Assembly (NCBI RefSeq): GCF_019703875.1
Contig: NZ_AP024110.1
Location: forward strand, 2,108,001 to 2,172,000
Source of the DNA: Methyloradius palustris
GTDB taxonomy: Bacteria > Pseudomonadota > Gammaproteobacteria > Burkholderiales > Methylophilaceae
Length of the DNA: 64,000 nt
Direction: 5' to 3'
Position numbers and translations under genes: made by a program. Position 1 is the stretch's first letter. Every line of letters begins with the position of its first letter. Below the pieces are notes generated by a model. That model had not been told where the DNA came from. It saw nothing but the letters and a program-made list of their open reading frames with translations, and searched no databases. This document shows positions 17,832 to 26,675 of the stretch, in pieces.

Positions 17832-20486
17832 ATGGCATTAACCCCCGATATTGATCCTCAAGAAACCCACGAATGGCTCGATGCTATCGCAGCGGTACTT
17901 GAGAACGAGGGACCTGAACGCGCGCATTTCTTACTTGAAACCCTGATTGACAAGGCAAGACGCTCTGGCGCCTACCTGCCTTACAACGCAACGACTGCTT
18001 ACGTAAATAGCATCCCCACCAATCTGCAGGCGCCATTAGCTGGCAACCCTGAGATGGAACGCCGCATCCGTGCGCTGGTGCGCTGGAACGCAATCATGAC
18101 GGTATTGCGCGCCAATGAGAAATCGCCTGGTGTTGGTGGTCATATTGCAAGTTTCCAGTCTGCTGCTACTTTATATGACGTAGGCTTTAACCACTTTTTC
18201 CGCGCTGCCAATGAAAGTTTTGGCGGCGACTGTATTTATTTCCAGGGTCATTCCTCCCCTGGTGTTTACGCACGTGCTTTCCTTGAAGGCCGCATCAGCG
18301 AAGAACAGCTTGATAACTTCCGCCAGGAAACTGGTGGCAAGGGCATTTCCAGCTACCCGCATCCATGGCTGATGCCAGACTTCTGGCAGTTCCCAACCGT
18401 ATCCATGGGTCTAGGTCCTTTGGCTGGTATTTATCAGGCACGCTTCCTCAAGTACATTCATGATCGCGGCATTGCGGATACTTCAGACCGTAAAGTCTGG
18501 GTATTCTGCGGTGATGGTGAAATGGACGAGCCTGAGTCACAAGGCGCTATTTCACTAGCTTCACGTGAGAAACTGGATAACTTGATTTTTGTCATCAACT
18601 GTAATTTACAACGCCTAGACGGCCCAGTGCGCGGCAATGGCAAGATCATCCAGGAACTGGAATCCAATTTCCGCGGTTCTGGCTGGAATGTGTTGAAAGT
18701 GATCTGGGGCTCTTACTGGGATCCATTGTTGGCGATGGACAAAGACGGTCTGCTCAAAAAACGCATGGAAGAATGCGTGGACGGCGAGTACCAGAACTTC
18801 AAGGCCAAGGGTGGCGCTTACACACGTGAACACTTCTTCGGCAAGTACCCTGAATTGAAGGAAATGGTAGCCGCCATGAGCGACCAGGATATCTGGCGCC
18901 TGAACCGTGGTGGCCATGATCCGCATAAAGTGTATGCAGCTTATGCCGCAGCGACTAAACATAAAGGTCAGCCTACCGTTATCCTAGCCAAGACCGTCAA
19001 GGGCTACGGCATGGGCGATGCAGGCGAAGGCCAGAACATTACCCACCAGCAGAAGAGCATGGATATCGACTCACTGAAGAAATTCCGTGATCGTTTCGAC
19101 CTGCCATTAACTGATGAGCAAGTCGAAAGCCTCTCGTACTACAAACCTGCGGCAGATTCACCAGAGTTGCAATACCTGGCTGAGCGCAGCACCGCGATGG
19201 GGGGCCATGTGCCCAAGCGTCGCCGTAAAGGTAATGAACTGACCGTGCCTGAGCTATCAGCATTCGAGAACATGCTGGGTGCAACGGGTGACCGTGAAAT
19301 CTCTACCACCATGGCGTTCGTGCGCATCCTCTCCACATTGGTACGCGATAAGCAGATCGGCAAATATGTGGTGCCTATCGTGCCGGATGAAGCACGTACT
19401 TTCGGTATGGAAGGCATGTTCCGTCAGCTAGGCATCTACTCTTCAGTAGGCCAGTTGTACGAACCTATGGACTCTGACCAGGTGATGTACTACAAGGAGT
19501 CTAAAGACGGCCAGATTCTGGAAGAAGGCATCAACGAAGCTGGCTCATTCGCTAGCTGGTTAGCCGCAGCAACCTCGTACAGCGTGACCGGCGTGCAGAT
19601 GATTCCGTTCTACATCTACTACTCCATGTTCGGCTTCCAGCGAATTGGCGACTTTGCCTGGGCAGCCGGTGACTCACGTGCGCGCGGCTTCTTGCTAGGT
19701 GCTACCGCTGGTCGTACAACGCTAAATGGCGAAGGCTTGCAGCACGAAGATGGCCATAGCCACCTAATGTCTGCCACCATCCCCAACTGCGTGTCTTACG
19801 ACCCGACATTTGCTTATGAACTGGCCGTGATTATCCAGGAAGGCCTGCGCCGCATGGTGCAGAACCAGGAAGATGTTTACTACTACATCACCCTGATGAA
19901 CGAGAACTACAGCCATCCAGAAATGCCTAAAGATAGCGCTGAAGGCATACTCAAAGGTATGTATTCTTTCAGCAAATCAAAAGCCAAAGGCCCCAAGGTA
20001 CAGTTAATGGGTAGCGGCGTGATCCTGCGCGAAGTGATTGCTGCTGGCGCATTGCTGGAAAAAGACTGGGGCGTATCCGCCGATGTCTGGAGTGCTACCA
20101 GCTTTACCGAGCTGCGCCGCGAAGGCATGGATGTAGAGCGCTGGAACTTGCTCAACCCTGAGAAAAAACAGAAAGAAACCTATGTTGGCAAGTTGCTGAG
20201 CAAGGCTGAAGGCCCAGTGATTGCTTCTACTGACTATATGCGCTCATTTGCCGACCAGATTCGCAACTTCATCCCCAACCGCTTTGTTGCACTGGGTACT
20301 GATGGCTATGGCCGCTCTGATTCACGCGAAGCGTTGCGTAGTTTCTTTGAAATTGATCGCTACTACATCGTATTAGCCGCATTGAAGGCGCTGGCAGACG
20401 ACGGCAAACTGCCAGCGAGCAAGGCGACTGAAGCTATCAAGAAATATAATATTGATATTAACCGTGCTAACCCAACCACTATTTAG
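17832..20486 (+). CDS. aceE: Pyruvate dehydrogenase E1 component (homodimeric)
   Basis: An 884-residue thiamine-diphosphate enzyme that decarboxylates pyruvate and acetylates the lipoyl arm of E2. The ThDP/Mg motif GDGEMDEPES and the downstream NCNLQRLDGPVRGN are clear. The length fits the single-chain alpha2 E1 of proteobacteria. It starts at ATG with GGAGA eight bases before it. It is first in the aceE-aceF-lpdA operon feeding acetyl-CoA. Confidence 0.98.
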   Translation: MALTPDIDPQETHEWLDAIAAVLENEGPERAHFLLETLIDKARRSGAYLPYNATTAYVNSIPTNLQAPLAGNPEMERRIRALVRWNAIMTVLRANEKSPGVGGHIASFQSAATLYDVGFNHFFRAANESFGGDCIYFQGHSSPGVYARAFLEGRISEEQLDNFRQETGGKGISSYPHPWLMPDFWQFPTVSMGLGPLAGIYQARFLKYIHDRGIADTSDRKVWVFCGDGEMDEPESQGAISLASREKLDNLIFVINCNLQRLDGPVRGNGKIIQELESNFRGSGWNVLKVIWGSYWDPLLAMDKDGLLKKRMEECVDGEYQNFKAKGGAYTREHFFGKYPELKEMVAAMSDQDIWRLNRGGHDPHKVYAAYAAATKHKGQPTVILAKTVKGYGMGDAGEGQNITHQQKSMDIDSLKKFRDRFDLPLTDEQVESLSYYKPAADSPELQYLAERSTAMGGHVPKRRRKGNELTVPELSAFENMLGATGDREISTTMAFVRILSTLVRDKQIGKYVVPIVPDEARTFGMEGMFRQLGIYSSVGQLYEPMDSDQVMYYKESKDGQILEEGINEAGSFASWLAAATSYSVTGVQMIPFYIYYSMFGFQRIGDFAWAAGDSRARGFLLGATAGRTTLNGEGLQHEDGHSHLMSATIPNCVSYDPTFAYELAVIIQEGLRRMVQNQEDVYYYITLMNENYSHPEMPKDSAEGILKGMYSFSKSKAKGPKVQLMGSGVILREVIAAGALLEKDWGVSADVWSATSFTELRREGMDVERWNLLNPEKKQKETYVGKLLSKAEGPVIASTDYMRSFADQIRNFIPNRFVALGTDGYGRSDSREALRSFFEIDRYYIVLAALKALADDGKLPASKATEAIKKYNIDINRANPTTI

Positions 20487-20546
20487 TGCTGAACCACGCT
20501 AGTGGCTTGGTTTAACCTTTAGTTGAATACTGGAAACGATAAAAAC

Positions 20547-21884
20547 ATGGCAATTAAAGAAGTTCTCGTCCCCGATATTGGTAATTTTGATAGCGTTGAT
20601 GTGATTGAAGTGCTGGTGAAAGCTGGCGATGTCATTGCTAAAGATGACTCGCTGCTAACATTGGAGTCTGACAAGGCATCTATGGACATCCCTGCGCCAT
20701 TTGGCGGCACGGTGAAGGAAGTCAAAATCAAGGTAGGCGACAAGATCAAGCAAGGCGTGTTGATCCTGTTGCTGGATGCTGCAGAAGGCGCAGCAACAGC
20801 AGGAAAACCTGCGGCACAGCCATCAACCACACCTGTGGTCTCTGCGGTCAAAGTTGATGACAAACCAGTTGCCATTCCAGAGCCTAGCCTCAAGGTCGCT
20901 GAAGTACCTCAGGTCATACAGCCAAAAGCAACACCAAATCCAGTCGCGGCAACTGCAGTAGGCGCTTCAGGCAAGCTCGCTCATGCGAGCCCTTCAGTGC
21001 GCAAATTTGCACGTGAACTGGGCGTGAATTTGGCGCTAGTCAGTGGTAGCGGCAGCAAAAACAGGATTCTGCAAGCTGATGTACAAGCCTTTGTTAAAGG
21101 CGAGCTCGCAAAACCGCGCTCCGAAAACAGTGGTTCAGGCCTTACAACATTGCCGATGCCAGTGATTGATTACAGTCAGTTTGGTGGTACCGAGATCAAA
21201 CCATTGTCACGCATCAAGAAACTTTCTGGTGCTAACCTGCATCGGAACTGGGTCACTGCACCGCATGTTACGCAGTTTGATGAGGCTGACATTACCGACC
21301 TGGAAGATTTTCGTAAATCCATGGTGGCCGATGCTGAAAAACGTGGCGTCAAACTGACACTGCTGGCTTTCCTCATGAAAGCCGTAGTGAATGCATTGCG
21401 CACCTATCCTAACTACAATGCCTCACTTTCACCAGAAGGCGATAGCCTGATCTTAAAGCAGTATTACAACATAGGCTTTGCCTGCGATACACCAGATGGC
21501 TTGGTAGTGCCCGTGGTGCGTGATGTGAATACCAAGGACGTAATGGATATTGCACGTGATTTGGCTGACCTCTCCGCCAAGGCACGCGAACGCAAACTTA
21601 AAGTGGAAGAAATGCAAGGCGGCTGCTTCACCATCTCCAGCCTCGGTGGTATCGGTGGCACCATGTTCACGCCGATTATCAATTGCCCAGAAGTGGCGAT
21701 TCTAGGTGTGTCACGCTCCAGCTTCCAGCCAGTTTATGATGCAAAAACCAAGAGCTTTGAGCCACGCCTGATCTTGCCGCTATCGCTCTCTTATGACCAT
21801 CGCGTGATCGACGGTGCAGATGGCGCGCGCTTTACCAGCCACTTGCGGATGATGCTATCCGACGTTCGCCGCTTGCTGCTCTAA
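20547..21884 (+). CDS. aceF: Dihydrolipoyl acetyltransferase (pyruvate dehydrogenase E2)
   Basis: A 445-residue E2 core protein. It has one lipoyl domain with the modified lysine in ESDKASMDIP (about residue 44), a Pro/Ala-rich linker, an E3/E1-binding domain (ASPSVRKFARELGVNLALV) and a catalytic acyltransferase domain with the HRVIDGADG active-site motif. It transfers acetyl groups to CoA. ATG 20547 is used because the lipoyl domain begins directly there and TGGAAACG precedes it; the frame is open to a TTG at 20523. E. coli E2 has three lipoyl domains, this one a single domain. Confidence 0.97.
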   Translation: MAIKEVLVPDIGNFDSVDVIEVLVKAGDVIAKDDSLLTLESDKASMDIPAPFGGTVKEVKIKVGDKIKQGVLILLLDAAEGAATAGKPAAQPSTTPVVSAVKVDDKPVAIPEPSLKVAEVPQVIQPKATPNPVAATAVGASGKLAHASPSVRKFARELGVNLALVSGSGSKNRILQADVQAFVKGELAKPRSENSGSGLTTLPMPVIDYSQFGGTEIKPLSRIKKLSGANLHRNWVTAPHVTQFDEADITDLEDFRKSMVADAEKRGVKLTLLAFLMKAVVNALRTYPNYNASLSPEGDSLILKQYYNIGFACDTPDGLVVPVVRDVNTKDVMDIARDLADLSAKARERKLKVEEMQGGCFTISSLGGIGGTMFTPIINCPEVAILGVSRSSFQPVYDAKTKSFEPRLILPLSLSYDHRVIDGADGARFTSHLRMMLSDVRRLLL

Positions 21885-21923
21885 AGTATTAATAACTCAA
21901 GCCATTACAAATAAATGCAGATA

Positions 21924-21949
21924 AAGCCTGAAAGCAGGCTTGTTTGTTA
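21924..21949 (+). terminator. Hairpin between aceF and lpdA, possible attenuator
   Basis: AAGCCTG, loop AAAG, CAGGCTT, then TGTTTGTT. A short stem with a T-rich tail inside the operon may give partial termination or mRNA processing between E2 and E3. Confidence 0.5.
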
Positions 21950-21959
21950 AGGATAGAAC

Positions 21960-23726
21960 ATGAGTAATTTAGTTGAAGTATTAGTGCCAGACATCGGCAA
22001 TTTCGAGAGTGTCGATGTGATTGAAGTACTGGTAAAAGCTGGCGATGTGATCGCAAAAGAAGACTCTCTGATTACGGTAGAGTCTGACAAAGCGTCGATG
22101 GATATCCCCTCTTCCCAGTCTGGCACTGTAAAAGAAGTTAAGATCAAAGTAGGCGATAAAGTGGCTAAAGGGTCATTAATTCTGCTGGTTGAAGCAGAAG
22201 CCTCTGCAACAGCTACTCCTGCAAAAACAGAAGCTCCAGCGCCTCAAGCTGCAGCAGTTGCCGCACCTACGCAAGCAATCGTGGCAACTGGCAGCAGCGA
22301 TATCAATACCCAAGTCGTTGTCTTAGGCTCAGGCCCTGGTGGCTACACTGCTGCGTTCCGCGCCGCAGACTTAGGTTTACAAGTTGTTCTGATTGAGCGT
22401 TACGCCACGCTAGGTGGTGTTTGCTTGAACGTAGGCTGCATTCCCTCCAAAGCGCTATTGCATACAGCCAAAGTGATCACAGAAGCTGAAGAAACCGCAC
22501 ATCATGGCGTGAGTTTTAGTGCACCCAAGATTGACTTAGATACCCTGCGCAACTGGAAAGCTAACGATGTGGTTGGAAAGCTCACTGGCGGCTTGGCAGC
22601 AATGGCCAAACAACGCGGCGTAACCGTAGTTACTGGCCTAGGTAAATTTACCAGCCCGAATCAAATTGCCGTTACTGGGGCTGACGGCAAAGTCACCACT
22701 GTAGGTTTTGAGAATGCAATTATCGCCGCAGGCTCACAAGCCACCAAATTTCCAGGTGCGCCAGAAGATGATCGCATCATGGATTCCACTGGTGCGCTGG
22801 CGCTGGCCGACATTCCTAAACGTATGCTGGTGATTGGCGGCGGCATCATCGGCCTAGAAATGGGCACAGTATATGATGCTCTTGGCACTAAGGTCAGCGT
22901 GGTTGAATTCATGGATGGCCTGATCACTGGTTGCGACCGTGACCTAGTGCGCCCTTTGCAGAAGCGCATGGAGAAACGCTTTGAAAGCATCATGCTTTCA
23001 ACCAAAGTCGCCAAGATCGAAGCCAAAAAAGACGGCATTCATGTCAGCTTTGAGGGCCAAGGTGTTGAAAATGGTTCTGCACCTAAAGATGCTCAACTTT
23101 ATGACCGTGTACTCGTGTCTATAGGCCGCAAACCAAATGGCAAGAATATCGGTGCGGAATCAGCTGGAGTAGCAGTCGATGACCGTGGCTTTATCGCCGT
23201 GGATAAACAGATGCGCACCAATGTGCCTCACATCTTTGCCATCGGTGACATCGTCGGACAGCCTATGCTGGCACACAAAGCCACTCATGAGGGCAAAGTT
23301 GCCGCAGAAGTGATTGCTGGCCACAAGGTTGAGTTCCAGGCTATGGTGATTCCATCTGTGGCTTATACCGACCCTGAAGTGGCATGGGCAGGCATCACGG
23401 AAACTGAAGCCAAAGCTAAAGGTATTGAGATTGAAAAAGCCTCATTCCCTTGGGCCGCCAGCGGTCGTGCCCTTTCGATTGCGCGTACCGAAGGCAGCAC
23501 CAAGCTGATTTTCGATAAAGAAACTCATCGCGTGATTGGTGCTGGCATTGTTGGCGTAAATGCTGGCGAATTACTGGCAGAAGCCGTACTTGCCATTGAA
23601 ATGGGGGCAGATGCGCATGACTTGGGTTTAACCATCCACGCGCACCCTACCTTGTCTGAAACGATCTGTTTTGCTGCCGAAATGAAGGAAGGTACGATTA
23701 CCGACCTGTACATCAAGAAGCGCTGA
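21960..23726 (+). CDS. lpdA: Dihydrolipoyl dehydrogenase (E3) with N-terminal lipoyl domain
   Basis: A 588-residue flavoprotein that reoxidises dihydrolipoyl groups with NAD+. Residues 1-80 are a lipoyl domain (ESDKASMDIPSSQSG), joined by an Ala/Pro linker to the E3 body. FAD-binding VLGSGPGGYTAA, redox-active disulfide GGVCLNVGCIPSKAL, NAD-binding VIGGGIIGLEMG and C-terminal HAHPTLSE are all present. The lipoyl-E3 fusion occurs in several betaproteobacteria and Neisseria. It is the last gene of the PDH operon. Confidence 0.98.
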   Translation: MSNLVEVLVPDIGNFESVDVIEVLVKAGDVIAKEDSLITVESDKASMDIPSSQSGTVKEVKIKVGDKVAKGSLILLVEAEASATATPAKTEAPAPQAAAVAAPTQAIVATGSSDINTQVVVLGSGPGGYTAAFRAADLGLQVVLIERYATLGGVCLNVGCIPSKALLHTAKVITEAEETAHHGVSFSAPKIDLDTLRNWKANDVVGKLTGGLAAMAKQRGVTVVTGLGKFTSPNQIAVTGADGKVTTVGFENAIIAAGSQATKFPGAPEDDRIMDSTGALALADIPKRMLVIGGGIIGLEMGTVYDALGTKVSVVEFMDGLITGCDRDLVRPLQKRMEKRFESIMLSTKVAKIEAKKDGIHVSFEGQGVENGSAPKDAQLYDRVLVSIGRKPNGKNIGAESAGVAVDDRGFIAVDKQMRTNVPHIFAIGDIVGQPMLAHKATHEGKVAAEVIAGHKVEFQAMVIPSVAYTDPEVAWAGITETEAKAKGIEIEKASFPWAASGRALSIARTEGSTKLIFDKETHRVIGAGIVGVNAGELLAEAVLAIEMGADAHDLGLTIHAHPTLSETICFAAEMKEGTITDLYIKKR

Positions 23727-23749
23727 GAAATTACCCAGCATTACATCTT

Positions 23750-23790
23750 AAACCCCAGGGACTACTAAGTTGCTGGGGTTTCTGTTTTTA
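23750..23790 (+). terminator. Terminator of aceE-aceF-lpdA, shared with the convergent gene
   Basis: AAACCCCAG and CTGGGGTTT form a 9-bp stem followed by CTGTTTTT. The convergent small gene ends in the loop, so the structure may serve both strands. Confidence 0.75.
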
Positions 23791-24097
23791 CAGGAGCTGC
23801 TTTGACCACTTTAGGTTTGGCAACTTTTTTAGCAGCTGGTTTCGGCTTTGTAGCAGCAGCGACTTTAGGTTTAGCGGGTGCTTTGGTAGCAGGCGCTTTT
23901 GTTGTTGCGGCTTTTGCTGGTGCTTTAGGTTTAGCTGCAGCCTTTTTGGCTGGCGCTACCTTCGCGACTTTTGGTGCAGGAGTTTCAACAGCAGGTTTTG
24001 CCTCAGCGCCCTCTAATACTTTAGTAATCACGCGTTTGCCAACAATCACGGCGGCGGCTAGTGCTACTTTTTTTAATACTGTCTTAAAAATTCCCAT
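23765..24097 (-). CDS. Lys/Ala/Pro-rich histone-H1-like protein
   Basis: A 110-residue basic protein. Residues 1-30 form a hydrophobic helix (MGIFKTVLKKVALAAAVIVG). The rest is low-complexity KPKAPAKAATTKAP-type repeats like bacterial H1 homologues (AlgP/Hc1-like tails). It could bind DNA or another polyanion; the N-terminal helix suggests membrane attachment. ATG 24097 has AGGAG five bases upstream; an open extension to 24115 adds six codons without a better site. It lies nine bases after the SPOR gene stop in the birA-coaX-SPOR cluster. Confidence 0.75.
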   Translation of the reverse strand: MGIFKTVLKKVALAAAVIVGKRVITKVLEGAEAKPAVETPAPKVAKVAPAKKAAAKPKAPAKAATTKAPATKAPAKPKVAAATKPKPAAKKVAKPKVVKAAPVKTETPAT

Positions 24098-24105
24098 GCT
24101 AACTC

Positions 24106-24786
24106 CTATTGGCAAGATACCGGTTTAAGTTCACTACCTGCAAAATCTGGCTTGAGTTTATTAATCTCCGACGCCATCTCTGGCGACACATGATTGATTA
24201 ACAAACTGGCCTGACTTTTTTCGTTGTTACGCACGCCTTTGACTGCTGACCTGACACCACGCGCTTTTAAATCTTCTAACAGTTTAGCTGCTAATTGCTC
24301 ATCCTTAAAGACACCCAGTGAAATGGCATTACGCCATTGCGGCTCTTTTACGATAAAACTCTCTTGCACGCCCAAACCAGTCAACTCTTCCAGCTTGGCC
24401 TGCGCGGCCTCTGGCGACTTCAGCGGTGGCACATAAATCCAGTATCGCACAGATTCAATTGAGGTCACTTGCTTCATAGTAGCTTCTAGTGAAAACTTGG
24501 TCAAAACATTGCGCGCTCTTGGCAGGTTGGCTGGCGAGAAACTGCCCCATTCATAACAGCTATAGACCACTGGGGGCGCTTCTGTAATTGGCATTGATGG
24601 TTTGATTTCGACACCCATATCACCCTGCTTAGGCATGTCATCCATCTCTTTCTGCGTCAGCAGAATGATTTTTTCGGGATGTAAATCAGTGCCCTGACTG
24701 TGCACAACCGCTGGTGTTTGGCTCAAATTGAAATAAGCCAACATGAGTACATTGAGTAATAACAGTATCCATAACAACCACTTCAT
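24106..24786 (-). CDS. SPOR-domain membrane protein
   Basis: A 226-residue protein with one N-terminal membrane anchor (MKWLLWILLLLNVLMLAYF) and a periplasmic part. Its later half (about residues 105-195) resembles a SPOR domain, for example YWIYVPPLKSPEAAQAKLEE and LGVFKDEQLAAKLLEDLKAR. SPOR domains bind denuded septal peptidoglycan. The start overlaps the coaX stop by four bases. A SPOR protein after birA-coaX is a recurrent betaproteobacterial arrangement, but its role is unknown. Confidence 0.8.
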   Translation of the reverse strand: MKWLLWILLLLNVLMLAYFNLSQTPAVVHSQGTDLHPEKIILLTQKEMDDMPKQGDMGVEIKPSMPITEAPPVVYSCYEWGSFSPANLPRARNVLTKFSLEATMKQVTSIESVRYWIYVPPLKSPEAAQAKLEELTGLGVQESFIVKEPQWRNAISLGVFKDEQLAAKLLEDLKARGVRSAVKGVRNNEKSQASLLINHVSPEMASEINKLKPDFAGSELKPVSCQ

Positions 24787-25583
24787 ACAGGTAAACCCTC
24801 AGCAAAAGAGCGCTCTAAAAAATACAAACCTTTTAATACCAAATGCTCGGCAAGTACCAGCTGCTTTGCGTCGATGAGCAATTCTGATTGCAAACATTCA
24901 ATCAATATTGCTGCATCGCCCCCGCTCACAATGCAGAGTGGCGCGAGTCCAACATGCTGCTCTAACTTGTTATACATAGACTTTACAGCCCCTGCCATTG
25001 CACTAAGCGCACCCGAGTAGATTGCACTATGGGTATTCAGGGGAAACCTTTGTAAATCGCCAGATTGCACATCTAATGTCGATAAATCTGCCGCCTTTTC
25101 AAGCAGGCTTTGTTGCATTAAATGCAGGCCGGGTAAAATTAAACCGCCCAGGAATACGCCTTGCATCGTTTTATCTATATCGAGTGCGTCCAATGTCAAT
25201 GCCGTGCCTGCGTTAATCACCAATGCTGGTAATACATAGTCATGTCTCACTGCAATCATCGCCAGCCAGCGGTCACTCCCAAGCTTTTCTGGCGACTCAT
25301 AACGATTAAGCAAATTAGCTGCTTGTTTGGTCGGCACTACCCAACACTGACTGATACTAAGTTGCGCGAGCTTAGCCTTGATTACGGTAGCAAGCCTTGT
25401 GCCTGCGACATTAGATATGACTGCCTGTTTGCACGCCTGCCATTCGTGCGGAATACATGCCATCAGGTTCTCATATTGCATCAGCTCACTATTGAGCCAA
25501 ACGCCGTTTGACTGCATAGCGCCTTGAGCATCAAACACACCCCATTTAGTGCGCGTATTTCCTGCGTCGATAGCTAATATCAT
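24783..25583 (-). CDS. coaX: Type III pantothenate kinase
   Basis: A 266-residue ASKHA-fold kinase for the first step of CoA synthesis, independent of CoaA. It has the phosphate-binding motif DAGNTRTKWGVFD (residues 6-18), the signature GSDRWLAMIA and VINAGTALTLDAL. It overlaps the birA stop and the SPOR start by four bases each, so translation is coupled. Confidence 0.96.
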   Translation of the reverse strand: MILAIDAGNTRTKWGVFDAQGAMQSNGVWLNSELMQYENLMACIPHEWQACKQAVISNVAGTRLATVIKAKLAQLSISQCWVVPTKQAANLLNRYESPEKLGSDRWLAMIAVRHDYVLPALVINAGTALTLDALDIDKTMQGVFLGGLILPGLHLMQQSLLEKAADLSTLDVQSGDLQRFPLNTHSAIYSGALSAMAGAVKSMYNKLEQHVGLAPLCIVSGGDAAILIECLQSELLIDAKQLVLAEHLVLKGLYFLERSFAEGLPV

Positions 25584-26560
25584 ATGAGCCCTCGCAGGCT
25601 GATCTCACCTGCAGAAAAGCGCTGCTCACCGCTATCAGTATTCACTAGCAAAATGCCATCTGGCGCTACACCATTTACTACACCATGCAACTCGCTACCA
25701 TTTGGTAAAAGCAAGCGCACAGGCTTATTCTGGTAGGCATGATATTGCGTCCACTCGGCACGCAGATTGGCAAAACCATGGTGTTCAAAATCATGCAAAA
25801 CGTGACTCAAAGATTGCAATAGCAACGCCAGTAATTCATTTGGATTCACATCTTGTTGCGTAGCGCTTTCCAGATCAATGACTGGCTGATCTATGCAGTT
25901 GCGTAGCTCCTGTGGCATACGCAGATTGATGCCAATGCCAATCACTGCGGCGCTCGGGCCATCCATATCGCCCTGCAACTCAATCAAAATGCCTGCCAGT
26001 TTCTGGTGGCCGATCAATACATCATTCGGCCATTTCAATTGAGCAGACGCTATACCCAAACCATGTAATGTGCGGATCAACGCCACACCAACAGCCAAGC
26101 TCAGACCAGATAAAGCAGCAGCGCCAGACTGAAATCGCCATAACAAAGAGAAAGTCAGGCTGTTGCCAACCCCTGATTGCCAGAGTCGCCCACGCCGACC
26201 ACGGCCGCGCGTTTGCAACAAAGCAGCAATGCAGGTGGCGCCTGCTATATTTTGCGCAGCTTTTTCCATGAGGTAGGTATTGGTCGATTCCAACTGGTCG
26301 TGAATCTCAATATTAAAAGCGCTTTGCTGCTCGCCCAGCGCAGTGATGACACTTGCCCTATCCAGCAAGTGCACTGGTGCTGGCAAACGATAGCCTCGGC
26401 CGCGTACAGAGAAGATCGAGACACCCAAAGTCTCAGCTTCTTGCAGCGCATTCCATATGGTTGAGCGCGTTACCTTAAAATGCTTAGCCAACGCCTGACC
26501 TGAATGAAAACGGCCATCGGATAATCGACGCAAAATGGGGAATGTGAGGCTGTGTGTCAT
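25580..26560 (-). CDS. birA: Biotin--protein ligase / biotin operon repressor
   Basis: A 326-residue bifunctional BirA. The N-terminal winged helix (residues about 5-60, SGQALAKHFKVTRSTIWNAL) should repress biotin genes. The ligase domain has the GRGRRGR biotinyl-AMP loop and KWPNDVLIGHQKLAGILIE. A C-terminal SH3-like domain follows. It biotinylates the acetyl-CoA carboxylase carrier protein. It is first in the birA-coaX-SPOR-H1-like cluster, divergent from glnS. Confidence 0.96.
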   Translation of the reverse strand: MTHSLTFPILRRLSDGRFHSGQALAKHFKVTRSTIWNALQEAETLGVSIFSVRGRGYRLPAPVHLLDRASVITALGEQQSAFNIEIHDQLESTNTYLMEKAAQNIAGATCIAALLQTRGRGRRGRLWQSGVGNSLTFSLLWRFQSGAAALSGLSLAVGVALIRTLHGLGIASAQLKWPNDVLIGHQKLAGILIELQGDMDGPSAAVIGIGINLRMPQELRNCIDQPVIDLESATQQDVNPNELLALLLQSLSHVLHDFEHHGFANLRAEWTQYHAYQNKPVRLLLPNGSELHGVVNGVAPDGILLVNTDSGEQRFSAGEISLRGLI

Positions 26561-26675
26561 CTATGCAATGCTTAAAAATTACTTTTATTCGCTAATGTTT
26601 TTCAAACCAGATATTAGCACAGCAGCAAGCGCCCACTCATGGGGCTGCACGGTGTAAAATGATGTAACTTCATTT